Assembly: GCF_910592395.1 (NCBI RefSeq)
Contig: NC_088326.1
Span: 7,447,001 to 7,511,000 of the forward strand
Source of the DNA: Lineus longissimus
Taxonomy: Eukaryota; Nemertea; Pilidiophora; Heteronemertea; Lineidae
DNA: 64,000 nt
Reading direction: 5' to 3'
In this document: piece after piece, positions 54,241 to 64,000 of the stretch
Position numbering within the stretch: position 1 is the stretch's first letter
Layout of the letters: every line of letters starts with the position of its first letter
Notes under the pieces: generated by a model
Databases searched by the model: none
Seen by the model: only the letters and a program-made list of their open reading frames with translations
What the model was told of the DNA's origin: nothing
Position numbers and translations under genes: made by a program

Positions 54241-54350
54241 TCGCTTTGTTTAATGACTGCGCCTTCTTCTTCAGATGTGAACATCCAGTTGCTGATTCTA
54301 GCCTTGTGCAGCAAATCTGTAGCCTCATCCATAGTATAAGCCTGGAGTTC
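54241..54350 (-). pseudogene. HECT-domain gene, most 3' exon seen, disrupted
   Basis: Begins after ACCAG at 54350 in phase 0 with the previous exon. Encodes ELQAYTMDEATDLLHKARIS and NWMFTSEEEGAVIKQS, the alpha-helical part expected after the HECT N-lobe. It then runs into the transposon. A minus-strand KPVKYIVIGRQR followed by a GTAAGC donor near 52960-52995 may be the rest of the exon. The catalytic cysteine region of HECT was not found in this window. Confidence 0.65.
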
Positions 54351-54534
54351 CTGGTTATCAGTAAATGACATCAACCGCCAAAAGAAACAGTATAACCCTA
54401 TTTATCAAAAGGTTCAACATACATCATCATCAATTTTATTCTTCTGTGAAGTGTGGTCATCATAAACAATTGACTCGCAGTTAATGACATACTAGAAATG
54501 ATAATGAAACTACATGTGCAGCTGAAATTAATAC

Positions 54535-55042
54535 CTTGGCCAGGATTTGTTTTTCCTCTCCTTCTGGGATGTCATCCATTGTTGGATTAGTTGCATCAAA
54601 CCCTCTGGTGATGAAGTCTTTGATACAGTCCACAAGAAAAGCTGGTGCAGGTCCTCCAAAGACAAGTGACATAGCGAACACACATCCTGCCATGTAGTAG
54701 TCATGAGACGAAAGCAATTCAGCATTGTATGTCAAAACATAGGACTTATTTTCCAGGCGAAATAATATGCCACTGTTGTTCATCAAATCAGCAAATGATT
54801 TTCGAAAAAAATCTCTTGATACACCTCTGTCATCTACAGCTTGCTTACAGTCCATGAACTTGATATCAATTACATCATTATCAGAAACTTTCAGTTTTGT
54901 CAGCTCTTTTTTGATACTGAAGAAATGGCATCTTCGTTGAATGTAGAGGAGCTTGGCAGGAGTAGAAAGATTTTTTTTCTTCACATGGTCACTCAACACA
55001 TCATCCACATTTCTTCCTCCATTGCTGGGCATTGTTGCAAAC
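54535..55042 (-). CDS. HECT-domain exon (G2E3-like)
   Basis: Bounded by CTTTAG before 55042 and a GTATTA donor after 54535. About 169 residues: a basic helical start, then LYIQRRCHFFSIKKELTKLK, QAVDDRGVSRDFFRKSF, NAELLSSHDYYMAGCVFAMS, LVFGGPAPAF and NPTMDDIPEGE. These are the words of the HECT N-lobe in G2E3-like ubiquitin ligases (DxGGPRREFF, GGPAPxF, P-L-DDIP). The exon is intact. No E3 activity can be assumed without the catalytic lobe. Confidence 0.8.
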
Positions 55043-55143
55043 CTAAAGAAAAAAAACACTGGTATGAGCAGTGTGGCCATAGCAATTATCCACTACCTTT
55101 ACATCCCCCCCCCCAGGTGACTTCTTTAGAAACTAGATTGGGC

Positions 55144-56561
55144 TTTTTGGCTCACCGTAGGGGAGTCTATGTAATACCGCAGTGTCCGTCGTCCGTCGTC
55201 GTCGTCCGTCGTCGTATCCTATTCCAAAAACAGTGGCACGTTTCTTAACCGCTAGGGCTATGAACTTGAAACTTTGTACACAGCACCCCCTAGGTCAGGT
55301 GACCTCTGACACTGAATTTCAGTCCGATCTGACTCTCAACTTGGCCACCAGGGGGCCAAATGTAGATATCTAAAAAGTGTGATATCTCGCTTATTAGTGA
55401 CTTGTTTTCGATGAAACTTGTATTGTAGGTACTCATAGCAAATATACATCTTATATATCATACGGGTTTTTAATTTGACCTACTTTTCAAGTTCACAGAG
55501 GTCATATGGCGTAAAAGGCCGTAGGGAGTGTAAACTATGGCACGTTTCTTAACCACTAAAGCTATGAACTTGAAACTTAGTACATATAACCCCCTATATC
55601 ACATAGCCTCTGGTGCTGAATTTCAGTTTGATCTGATTTTCAACTTTGCCACCAGGGGGCCAAAAGTGGATATCTAAAAAGTGTGATATCTCACTTATAA
55701 GTGACTTGTTTTCGATAAAATTTTTATGGTAGGTACTCTTAGGAAGAATACATCACATGTCTTACGGGTTTTCAATTTGACCTACTTTTCAAGGTCACAG
55801 AGGTCATATGGCGTAAATTGGCCGTTAGAGTGTAAACTATGGCACGTTTCTTAACCAGTAAAGCTATGAACTTGAAACTTGGTGCATATAACCCCCTACA
55901 TCAGAAAACATTTGATGCTGAATTTTGGCCTGATCTGATTCTTTATTCGGCCACCAAAGGGGCCATAATGGAAAAAGGAAGAAGTGCAATATCTTGCTTA
56001 TTTGAGTGAATTGTTTTCAATAAAATTTTTATGGCAGGGACTTCTAGCAATGATACACCACATGTCCTACGATTTTTGGATTTGACCTCCTTTTCTAGGT
56101 CACAGAGGTCAAATGGCGTAAATTGGCCATTAGAGTGTAACTATGGCACGTTTCTTAACTGCTGAAGCTATGAACTTGAAAGTTGGTACATGTAACCCCC
56201 TACATCAGATAATCTCTGACACCGAATTTTGGCCTGATCTGATTCTTGATTTGGCCACCAGGGGGTCAAAACTGAAAAAGTAGGACATGCAATATCTCGC
56301 TTATTAATGACTTTTTTTCGATGAATTTTTTATTGCAGGGACTCTTAGCAATCACACGATATTGATCTTGTTGATGTCATAGACAATTATTGGTTGGATC
56401 ATAAACTTATATTTACTGCCCTGTCTTATTACTTGACATCAATACACATCTAAAAAAAGTCTTCATGCCTGATTGTGTTCACCATATTCACCTCTAAACT
56501 AAGCATGATCCTGCCTACTAAAAGATGTATACGGTGAGCACAATGGCCCCTGGCAGTTTCA
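55144..56561 (+). mobile_element. Helentron-like family 1 copy in an intron
   Basis: Starts TTTTTGGCTCACC, has a short GTC microsatellite, then four tandem units starting GGCACGTTTC at 55235, 55539, 55841 and 56145 (period about 303 bp). It ends GGTGAGCACAATGGCCCCTGG and TTTCA. Same family as 23384, which has three units. Each unit holds the near-palindrome TTGGCCACCAGGGGGCCAAA. Confidence 0.75.
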
Positions 56562-56640
56562 TTGTGAACCTATAGTGGCTTTTCATGTGTTGGTTTAGGA
56601 AATACACAAAAACACCAGATACTTCGTATAATATTGATAC

Positions 56641-56728
56641 TTGCCATGCAGGTTTTTCTACAGGTGGAACAACTGTCTCTTGTTTTTCATTTTCATCATC
56701 ACTGTCCTCCAAATCTACTTCAAATGCT
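56641..56728 (-). CDS. acidic exon of the HECT gene
   Basis: 88 bp between TTCCAG (before 56728) and a GTATCA donor (after 56641). It completes a split Arg codon from the previous exon and encodes AFEVDLEDSDDENEKQETVV and a short tail. No domain. Its phase (0 at the end) does not match the exon at 55042 exactly, so an exon between them may be missing or unrecognised. Confidence 0.55.
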
Positions 56729-56994
56729 CTGGAATGAATGATAAACAAACAGCAGTTAGATGCAGGCTCCCTTTCATCATCCTCCCACAGCAGGACTTTT
56801 CGCCTGCAACTCTTCATAAGCTCAGAAATCTATAAATATGAATGAGCTAAAAAGTCCTGCGATGGGAGGATGCCTTCCATGTGCCTACAGCAGGCTTAAG
56901 GATGACACACAACACGATCTGCTTGAATTTTTCTAGCTTCATCCCGCCAGTCACTCGGGAAGGTTATCATTCTTAAATGGCAAATATACTTGAC

Positions 56995-57155
56995 CTGATT
57001 AATTCTCTCCTGAACGGAGTGTTGCTTGGTGTTGATAAATCAGTATGTGGAATTGGACGTTGTTTTGAATGGCGTCGCAATGATGGATATATAGTTGGGA
57101 GCTCAAAATCATCAGCTGAATCATCTTCATCATCAATCACTATGACACAGTGCTT
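56995..57155 (-). CDS. second coding exon of the HECT gene
   Basis: 161 bp between CTTCAG (before 57155) and a GTCAAG donor (after 56995). Encodes KHCVIVIDDEDDSADDFELP and a basic stretch; it joins the first exon in phase 0 and the next in phase 2. Acidic and probably unstructured. Confidence 0.55.
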
Positions 57156-57458
57156 CTGAAGTACATTATCAAAACAGAAAAGGAAAATCAGCCTTGGCTC
57201 CATGTGTATGCTAATCAGTGGTTTTAATACTCTATAAACCAGTTGTGAGGGACTGATGCAGGTATCTAGAACTCAAATTTATTTTATGGAAGTGTACCCT
57301 GTGTTGTCAGCATGTTTCTTTACACTCTCAAGACACAATTTTATTGAAGTTCTCTCTGACTCTGTTTATCCCACAAACAGGAATAACCATAAGTGACATT
57401 TAGTATACCAGAGGAGGGACACCTGAGATCAAAGATGAGATAAAAAGAAGTATTCTAC

Positions 57459-57512
57459 CTTAGGAAGGTATGGCGTGACATCAAAGGAGTCGTCTATTTC
57501 TGCAGTGGACAT
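57459..57512 (-). CDS. first coding exon of the HECT gene
   Basis: Starts at ATG 57512 and encodes MSTAEIDDSFDVTPYLPK, ending at a GTAGAA donor. Chosen as the start because it is in phase 0 with the next exon and no earlier in-frame exon was seen. Confidence 0.5.
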
Positions 57513-57624
57513 GATGTAGATATCCCCTGGTTACAAAGAGATAGAACTGTGGCCCCATCCCATACAACATGGCTAGAAGTTTTCGGTTCACTAATGGATG
57601 TTCTTTCCGCTTTCATGAATTTAA

Positions 57625-59503
57625 CACTTTGCAGCCAAGGCACGGACATGTCCGTGATGGCCAAACACGGCTGAATGCCCAGTCACAGACATACTCGTGA
57701 TAGCATATAAGCCTATTTTCAATCTGTCCTGACGATCTCCTGGCTTTCAGTATCACCTCCTATACATAACTGATGAAACGAATGATCACTCCCAATAAAT
57801 TGACAGCCGTAGGAGACAACGTTTAGTTCTATGGCAGCCGTACAGAGGGCCTCAATGACACATGTCCAAATCCTGTGTATCATGCTAGTATATACAAAGT
57901 TTATTGGGGTTTTGGCCACCAAATTGTTCTCCAACATCAAATGGTAGTGTTCGACTGTATGATACACAGGATGAGTAGGCCTACTAGGCTACATATCACC
58001 TATTCACATATCATACATAATTCACAGTACGTTCCATTCTACTACGGTGAGCACATTGGCCCCTGGCCGTTTCATTATCCACAGCCATGACTATCCAGTG
58101 ACTTCCAGGCTCCTTTTCTTTGGCTGTATTGACCACCATTACGAACTGGTGTTCCATTATTTTCTTCCTTGGGAGGGTATTACTTGAATGTCAGCTTTAA
58201 ACGTAGACTTTGTCCATTTCATTCTTGTCAGAATGGCATTTATTTGAAGTTCATCCATGATTGTATGCTTATACACTATGATGTCGATTGGGGAAAGAGG
58301 GCAGACTGACGTGACTGATCTTTCATTCTTTTAAATACATCATCATCGGCAATATTCATCAATGAAAATTGAATTTTCAAGCCTTAAAATATATTATAAA
58401 ATATAAATTTTGACTTTGATGTGGGAGAATGTTAGACCGTGCTCTTTTATCATTTATATATTGAATATTCAAAAAAATCGACCCGGCGCCAAAAATCGAC
58501 CTGGGCGCTGATGAGAATCAGGTTATTTATTTGATATGGCCTTATTTGTAATAAAATAATGTGGAATCAATTCACGTGTTATTTCCTTGTCATAATTATC
58601 GAAAAGGGTATTTTACCATTCATAACTGAACTGGAACATTGTAAAAAAAATTCCCATTTCACAACAATTTCATGAAAATCATGTTGGAATCAATTCAAGT
58701 GTTTATTTACATCATTTCCCTGCCATATTATTGATTTTGACCCTCAGAATTGCACTAGAAGGGTCTTTTACCCTTAATAACTGACCAGAAAAGTGACTGA
58801 AAATTGCTCAATTCTTAAGATATTTCACAACCCTCAGGTCCCAGTTCTCTTTGCCTAGGATTTTTTGTCTTTGTGGCTATTGACTCTGCATGCAATGGGG
58901 ACTAAAGAATGAATGAGACATATATTATTCATGACAAGGCACACACGGCTGCTTGTATTTAGAAACTAACTTTGTTAGCTTTTCAACACCTGGCCTCTGC
59001 GTATAGTCAGGGCACCAATCAGGGGTGTGATTGTCCTCAACATTATCAAGTTTCCAAGGATCATCATCTGCTCGAACCCCAACCACAGCTTGCACTACGC
59101 CACCACCTACTGCTACACCCTGTACATCATGTACATCATCGTCTGTGTCATTATCAGAATCAAAATCACTAGCTATTTCACTCAGTTCAGAGTCAGAATC
59201 ACCATCAATTTGCCTCAAAACATCATCTCTATTGAGTCTTTGTTGTACTCTTTGTCTTGGGTAATTACTAGCCATGATACCTACTTTTGACGCTGCCAAA
59301 ATCGGTCAAGAAACACTGGAAAAAATTCGATTCGCTGTGATTTTCAACCAGCATATACGCAACTGTGTAAATCTACACTTAGAGCCATCAATTCGGCTGG
59401 GTATAAATAAAATACGGGGGAAAACATAGGGGGAATTTCGACTATAGTCGCACACGGCAGTCTGTCGAGCGTTCGACTATGGTCGCAACCGGCAGGGAAA
59501 GGG
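57625..59503 (-). mobile_element. internally deleted piggyBac element at TTAA
   Basis: TTAA at 57621-57624 and 59504-59507. The ends CACTTTGCAGCC and the inverse of CCCTTTCCCTGCC are similar but imperfect. Next to the right end lies the N-terminus of a piggyBac-like transposase; the catalytic domain is missing. A Helentron family-1 3' hairpin end (about 58046-58073) is nested inside. 57640-58900 otherwise shows no gene. Confidence 0.75.
58925..59275 (-). pseudogene. piggyBac transposase N-terminal remnant
   Basis: About 116 residues from MASNYPRQRVQQRL. An acidic Ser/Asp-rich N-terminus (DGDSDSELSEIASDFDSDND) parallels that of the piggyBac protein at 50967, and its short end CVPCHE recalls the CxxPC of the family's C-terminal finger, which would mean an internal deletion. 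No catalytic Asp motif is present. Confidence 0.6.
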
Positions 59504-59507
59504 TTAA

Positions 59508-59745
59508 AGACCCTAGATGGGACCTTCAGGATGTCAAGTCCATTTTTAATTTCATTCGTGAAATAGTTCTCCGCCTTATCGAACCAGTGGCACAACTTCT
59601 CCACGGTGAAGGCAGCCCTTTCCTTGCCTAAGCCTTCTGCTACACGGATGCTCATTTGAGGCCACCTCTTCCTGAAGGTGTACCACCAGTCTTTCCCTGG
59701 TCTACCATTGGTGAAAGGTGTCTTCCTTTTAATTATTATTATTAT
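59508..59745 (-). pseudogene. Tigger-type transposase fragment
   Basis: Minus-strand residues NGRPGKDWWYTFRKRWPQMS and then EKLCHWFDKAENYF match the CENP-B-type DNA-binding to DDE linker of pogo/Tigger proteins (compare GADWFTSFLKR in the element at 1403). It is cut off at TTAA by the piggyBac element, so piggyBac inserted into it. Confidence 0.7.
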
Positions 59746-60447
59746 TTTTTTTTTATTATAAAACATTTCTATAGCGCCCTATTCATAAAAGCAATGCTCT
59801 AAGGCGCTTTACATTTAAAACATTCATTCATCACAGACATGACATACGAAATACAAAAACACAGCTCCGAAAGTTAAGAAATACAATAATGTTGTCTAAA
59901 AAGATGTGTCTTTAAACAACCCTTAAAAGATTGAACACTTGGTGACCCTCTCGATCGTTGTCAGCAGTGCATTCCACAGACCAGGAGCAACTTGTCCCAA
60001 TGACCTCCAGCCGTATCTTTTAGTGCGAGTCCTTGGCACAGACCAGAGGCCCTTGTCCGCGGAACGCAATTGCCGGTTTGGCACATGCTTTACAATAAGA
60101 TCATCGAAATACTCTGGTGCTAAGCCATTTAAAACCTTGTACGATAAAAGCAGCAGCTTGAAATGAATACGTAAGTGGACAGGTAACCAGTGCAACCCCT
60201 GAAGAACTGGTGTAATGTGATCAAGCTTCTTTGCACCGGTTACAAGTCGGGCCTCTGTGTTCTGCACCTTTTGGAGTCTTTTCAAATGACTGTCAGCTAT
60301 ACCATACAGGAGACTGTTGGCATAGTCCAGTCTGGAGATGACAGTAGCCTGGACAAGAGACTTGCATGCTGCATCTGTGAGGAATGGCTTAATGCGACTG
60401 ATATTACGCATATGAAAGTGACAGACTATAGACACATTGTTTATGAA
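59746..60447 (-). pseudogene. L2/CR1-like LINE, RT C-terminus and 3' end
   Basis: Residues VISRLDYANSLLYGIADSHL, then RLVTGAKKLDHITPVLQGLH, WLPVHLRIHFKLLLLSYKVL and YGWRSLGQVAPGLWNALLTT are the conserved tail of L2/CR1-type reverse transcriptases. The 3' end near 59746 has an A-rich/AAT repeat tail and the GGCGCTATAG-type 3' region. It continues in frame with 62880 upstream once the insertion is removed. Confidence 0.85.
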
Positions 60448-62874
60448 ACATGGAGGAATGAATGATCGGGGCTCTTGTCCTAATTCAAGCCGATAGAAGA
60501 CTTGAATCAGACAGATTTAAGATTGAATGATTTTTGTAATAAATGTTTAATTGGTTCACATAAAATAATCTTCTTCTTCTTCTTCTTCTTTTAAACTACT
60601 CTACTTTATTAATGAAGGTTGTGGCAGTTGGACAGTTTGCCCATGCACGGAGGGAAGGGTAAACGTGTTTTAAAAGTCGATGCAATGTCCAAATTAACAA
60701 TTAACGTGTGGTATAGTTCATAATGACGTAAGTGGTGCTGGGGACATCATCGACGCTTCTTCTCGTATACTATTCACTCGTTGGTGTGCGTCTTGTGGCC
60801 AGCAGCTTGGTTTTGAACTGGTCCTAATAATAGTTGGCATAATCAAGAAAGTGCTTATTGAAACCTGAGTTCCCTTAAACGCAGCTTACCCTTTTCAATC
60901 CTAAGGAGAACTAACTACAACAAAAATCCTATCGCCCCTCGATGTCGTATGTGAATAAACCCAGCCCCGAATATATCCAATCAGACCCCATTTCATGTCT
61001 TATAACTCCCTCGGAACCTATCCCAAATAATTATCGTCCAGGCCTACGCGTTTCATAAGGCTTACATTCTAAGTCACTAAAAGTATCGCATACCAGAAGA
61101 TTTACTGTCCCAATAAAAGCCCCTTTCGTATGGCTCACCAAACAAACAATTACCACAGATTTTTAGCTCAGCTGACTAAGTCAGCCGAGCTTGTCAAATA
61201 AGTTGTTCAGTGGCGTCCGTCTGTCCATCCATCCATCCATCCATCCGTCCGTTAAACCCATGGTGCACATTTTGTAACCGTAAGACCTAGAGACTTCAAT
61301 TTTGCATTTCTGGATACTTCTGGTCAAACTCTACTTTCAAAACAAAATTTGTCGCCATTCGACCTACTTCCTGCGAGCGAGAGTGCATGAAGGAAACTGG
61401 CCTATATCGGCCCAGGAGCAGCAGAATTAGTCGAAATGTGCTCTAATATTAAGATAAAATTCTTGAAAATCTATTTTATTGAGAAAAAGTTCAAAATTTT
61501 AACAGGAGAGGGCGCTACCTGCCTTTTAATTATTTCTGCCGATTCAAATTCCCGCCCGATGACGTCAGCCATCAATGAAGTATCCTATTTGCCAGTTCTC
61601 AAAACATGGCAGCTACACAACAAAAGCAGTAGCTCCAGGAATAAATCACTGTTCACTTCAGCTTCGTAATCGATTGTACCCCCACTTTATTGTGTTTTGT
61701 GTGGTGTTCCTATTCAATCAACGATGTAAGGCCTTATTATGTTGGCTTAATTGAGAAGGTGCATTATAAGCGGCGTACGAAATACCGAAGCGGAGACAAA
61801 ATGGCGGCATGTTGTTTACGCTATATGCAATAATCTTGGAGCTCAATGACACTCAAGTACCCAATTTTCTGCTTAAAAAGTAGTCTGGTAGGCGATATTA
61901 TCACTAGTTCGTTTCAGTGGTAGTCATAAGGTCTTTAGGGACTAAATTCAGAAATTAGTTCTTGAATATTTGGCGACATTTCTGTGAAAACGATATCGGA
62001 AGTGCATGCTCTGTTCCCGATGACATCGCCGATGTATTTTGAAGTGGAGAATTCCCACAGTATGTGCAGTGAATCGGCATGATTCTGTTTGCCTATTATG
62101 TTTTAGTTCTACGATTCTTTCATGAGTAAAAAGTAGACATTCTAAGCAATACAATAATGTCACTCCCATAAAAATTGATTGGAAATTGAGGGAGCTACGG
62201 CATTCTCTTCGGCAACTGGCAGCGCTGAAAAAATACATTGCATACTGTACAATACCAAATGGCACATTTTAAAAAGCGCTCATTGGACAACGTAGGGAAT
62301 CACCAGAAATGACGTCATCGCTGGTCTAAATAGAAAACTACGGTGGCGCAGTAGAGCACAAGAAAAGGTTTAGCATTAACTTCGTCATGCAAGCTTCAGC
62401 AACAAAATGATTTCTCATGAATGATTTATTTGATCATCATCAGCTTGTTTCCCCTGATAGATAAAAAAATGATTTACAATTTCCATCAAAGTTTTCTATT
62501 TTGTGTATAGTCACATGTTATTTAACTGGCAAGGAGCCAAGCAGTTTTGAATATTCGCGGGAAAATACTTCGTACTTGTAAACGAGGCTATGACAATGAG
62601 TATCCTCATTCATGGCATAAACTTCATGTTTCGGTAAATATTTTCATACGATGATTTCACCCGAATTATGGTCAGGATTGAGGAATGAACAGTGGCATAA
62701 TTATGTCAACCAAAAACATTGCTACCGTAGTGAACGCAAAAGGATATCAAATACCATGGAGCATGCCATTTTCATGCATAATGAACTAAACACCGGGAAG
62801 ATATTAATGATATTAACTCAGCTGAGCGCCAGGCCCTTGGGCCTCTTGTTATAACCAGGACCGACCAGCTAGTT
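60448..62874. mobile_element. insertion in the LINE with 5-bp duplication ACATT
   Basis: ACATT occurs at both edges (about 60443-60447 and 62875-62879), and removing the block with one copy restores the LINE frame. Without the nested Helentron-like copy the block is about 740 bp and has no TIRs. Size and 5-bp duplication would suit a solo LTR, but TG/CA ends are not evident. It contains a TTC microsatellite at about 60569-60591 and no gene. Confidence 0.6.
61161..62849 (+). mobile_element. Helentron-like family 2, copy B
   Basis: 1689 bp, TTTTAGCTCAGCTGACTAAG to hairpin and CTTGT, with a CATC microsatellite at 61224-61250. Host T at 61160 and T at 62850 flank it with no duplication. Nearly identical to 51139-52821. 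Confidence 0.87.
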
Positions 62875-62879
62875 AACAT

Positions 62880-64000
62880 TTACATGCTTTTCCATGGTGA
62901 GACACGAATCCAGAAAAACACCTAGGTTTTTTACACAGGATGATGGTTTTACACCGCAGTTTCCAATTGTTATGTCAAGGTTCAGCTCTTTAACAAAACT
63001 TTCAAGGTGTTTAGGAAAGAAGATGGCAAAGTCAGTCTTGACGTCATTCTGAGATAGGTTTAACTCTCGGACGCATGATTCGATGGCCTGGATAGCAGAG
63101 GATATATCCTTCACTCTGACAACTTCGTAGTCTTGGGCATCGTCTGCGTAAAGGTGGTATCTCAGGTTGAACTTTCGCACAATGTCGCCGATGGGTTTGG
63201 TATACATGCAGTACAACTTTGGTCCTAAAACTGATCCCTGAGGGACGCCATACTTAATGGACCGCTGGTCAGACCCATTATCGCCAATTCAAACCGACTG
63301 GACCCGCTCAGTCAAGTAGGACCGAAACCATGCATGGGCCGCACCTTCTATACCAAAAGAATACTCCAACCGCTTCAGCAAGATGGTATGCTCAGTGGTA
63401 TCAAAGCTGATGACATATCTAACATCAATAGAAGAACGACATCACCCTTGTCTAACCCATCTATCACATCTGATTGAACTTTGATAAGTGCAGTCTCCGT
63501 GTAATGGTAGGGCCTATACGCAGACTGCAATGGGTCATGAAGACAATGAGGGTTGAGATGGTCGCTCATCTGTGATGAAGCTACTTTCTCCAACACTTTG
63601 GAAACAAAGGGAAGGTTGGAGACAGGTCTGTAATTTTTCAATTCTTCCTTCTCCAACCCTGGCTTCTTTAAGAGTGGCCGAATGTGTGCCGTTTTTAAGT
63701 CCGTTGGAACATCAGAGTTGGCTAAGGAGGAATTTGCGATTGATGTTATGGATGGTAATAATTCATTTATACAGGATTTTAACAACCATGTTGGTATGGG
63801 GTCGAGATCACATGACTTGCTTGCCGATTTAAGGCTAACTTTCTTCACCTCCACCTCTGACACTGCGGAGAAACTTGTAAACTTTGTACCAGAAAATGCA
63901 ACATCGCTTACAATGGGTCAGGCAGGCTGGATGGAGAATGGGAATCCTGAAGGCTCGAACGGATGCGCTCAACTTTGTTCAGGTAAAAATCATTGAACCT
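62880..64000 (-). pseudogene. L2/CR1-like LINE, reverse transcriptase core (continues past window)
   Basis: Minus-strand RT: SCDLDPIPTWLLKSCINELL, then NYRPVSNLPFVSKVLEKV, LLMLDMSSA, PQGSVLGPKLYCMYT, YADDAQ and KNLGVFLDSCLTMEKHV. A single-base deletion after the first catalytic Asp region (about 63405) and a TGA near 63290 break it. The frame resumes at 60442. The N-terminal endonuclease part would lie beyond 64000. Confidence 0.88.

Noticed and set aside
54032-54328. 98-residue minus-strand frame
   Set aside because: It mixes a MITE end with the true HECT exon.

Overview
This window is repeat-dense metazoan DNA with no intact single-copy host gene. Spliced exons with GT/AG junctions, BEL/Pao and Ngaro/DIRS retrotransposons, piggyBac, pogo/Tigger, mariner and PIF/Harbinger transposons, an L2/CR1-type LINE and abundant elements with 3' hairpins point to a marine invertebrate. 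The repertoire would suit a hemichordate, echinoderm, amphioxus or lophotrochozoan. I cannot name the species from sequence alone. No rRNA, tRNA or CRISPR was seen.

1-20.3 kb: one tandem satellite array with a 77-bp monomer. Three insertions split it into four blocks, and each insertion falls inside a single monomer. They are a 3.65-kb pogo/Tigger element (1403-5050) with an OTU-like domain in its transposase frame, a 2.17-kb Helentron-like element holding a LINE relic (about 5312-7484), and a young 6.5-kb BEL/Pao element (8572-15056) whose gag and pol share one frame separated by UGA-CUA-G.

20.3-39.1 kb: a TA-flanked MITE, a Helentron-like element, a mariner with TIRs of about 350 bp, and a broken minus-strand gene of the OB-fold/RPA kind. 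That gene has a tandemly duplicated last exon, and its first exon is split by a Helentron-like element. A second young BEL/Pao element then inserted into the Helentron-like element, and it is flanked by a 135-bp direct duplication. A PIF/Harbinger remnant sits inside the same element.

39.1-47.5 kb: a TIR element with a transposase remnant, then a full-length Ngaro retroelement with its diagnostic A1-ORFs-B1-A2-B2 split direct repeats.

47.5-64 kb: Helentron-like copies from three families, a piggyBac transposase with one nonsense codon, a broken HECT-domain gene on the minus strand, piggyBac-type MITEs at TTAA, a Tigger fragment, and an L2/CR1-like LINE interrupted by a nested insertion.

The nesting gives a relative chronology. 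Empty sites can be read for several insertions: in the satellite, in a duplicated segment, in a coding exon and in a LINE frame. From these the target preferences follow directly: TA for mariner and Tigger, TTAA for piggyBac, TTA for Harbinger, T^T without duplication for the hairpin elements, and 5 bp for BEL.
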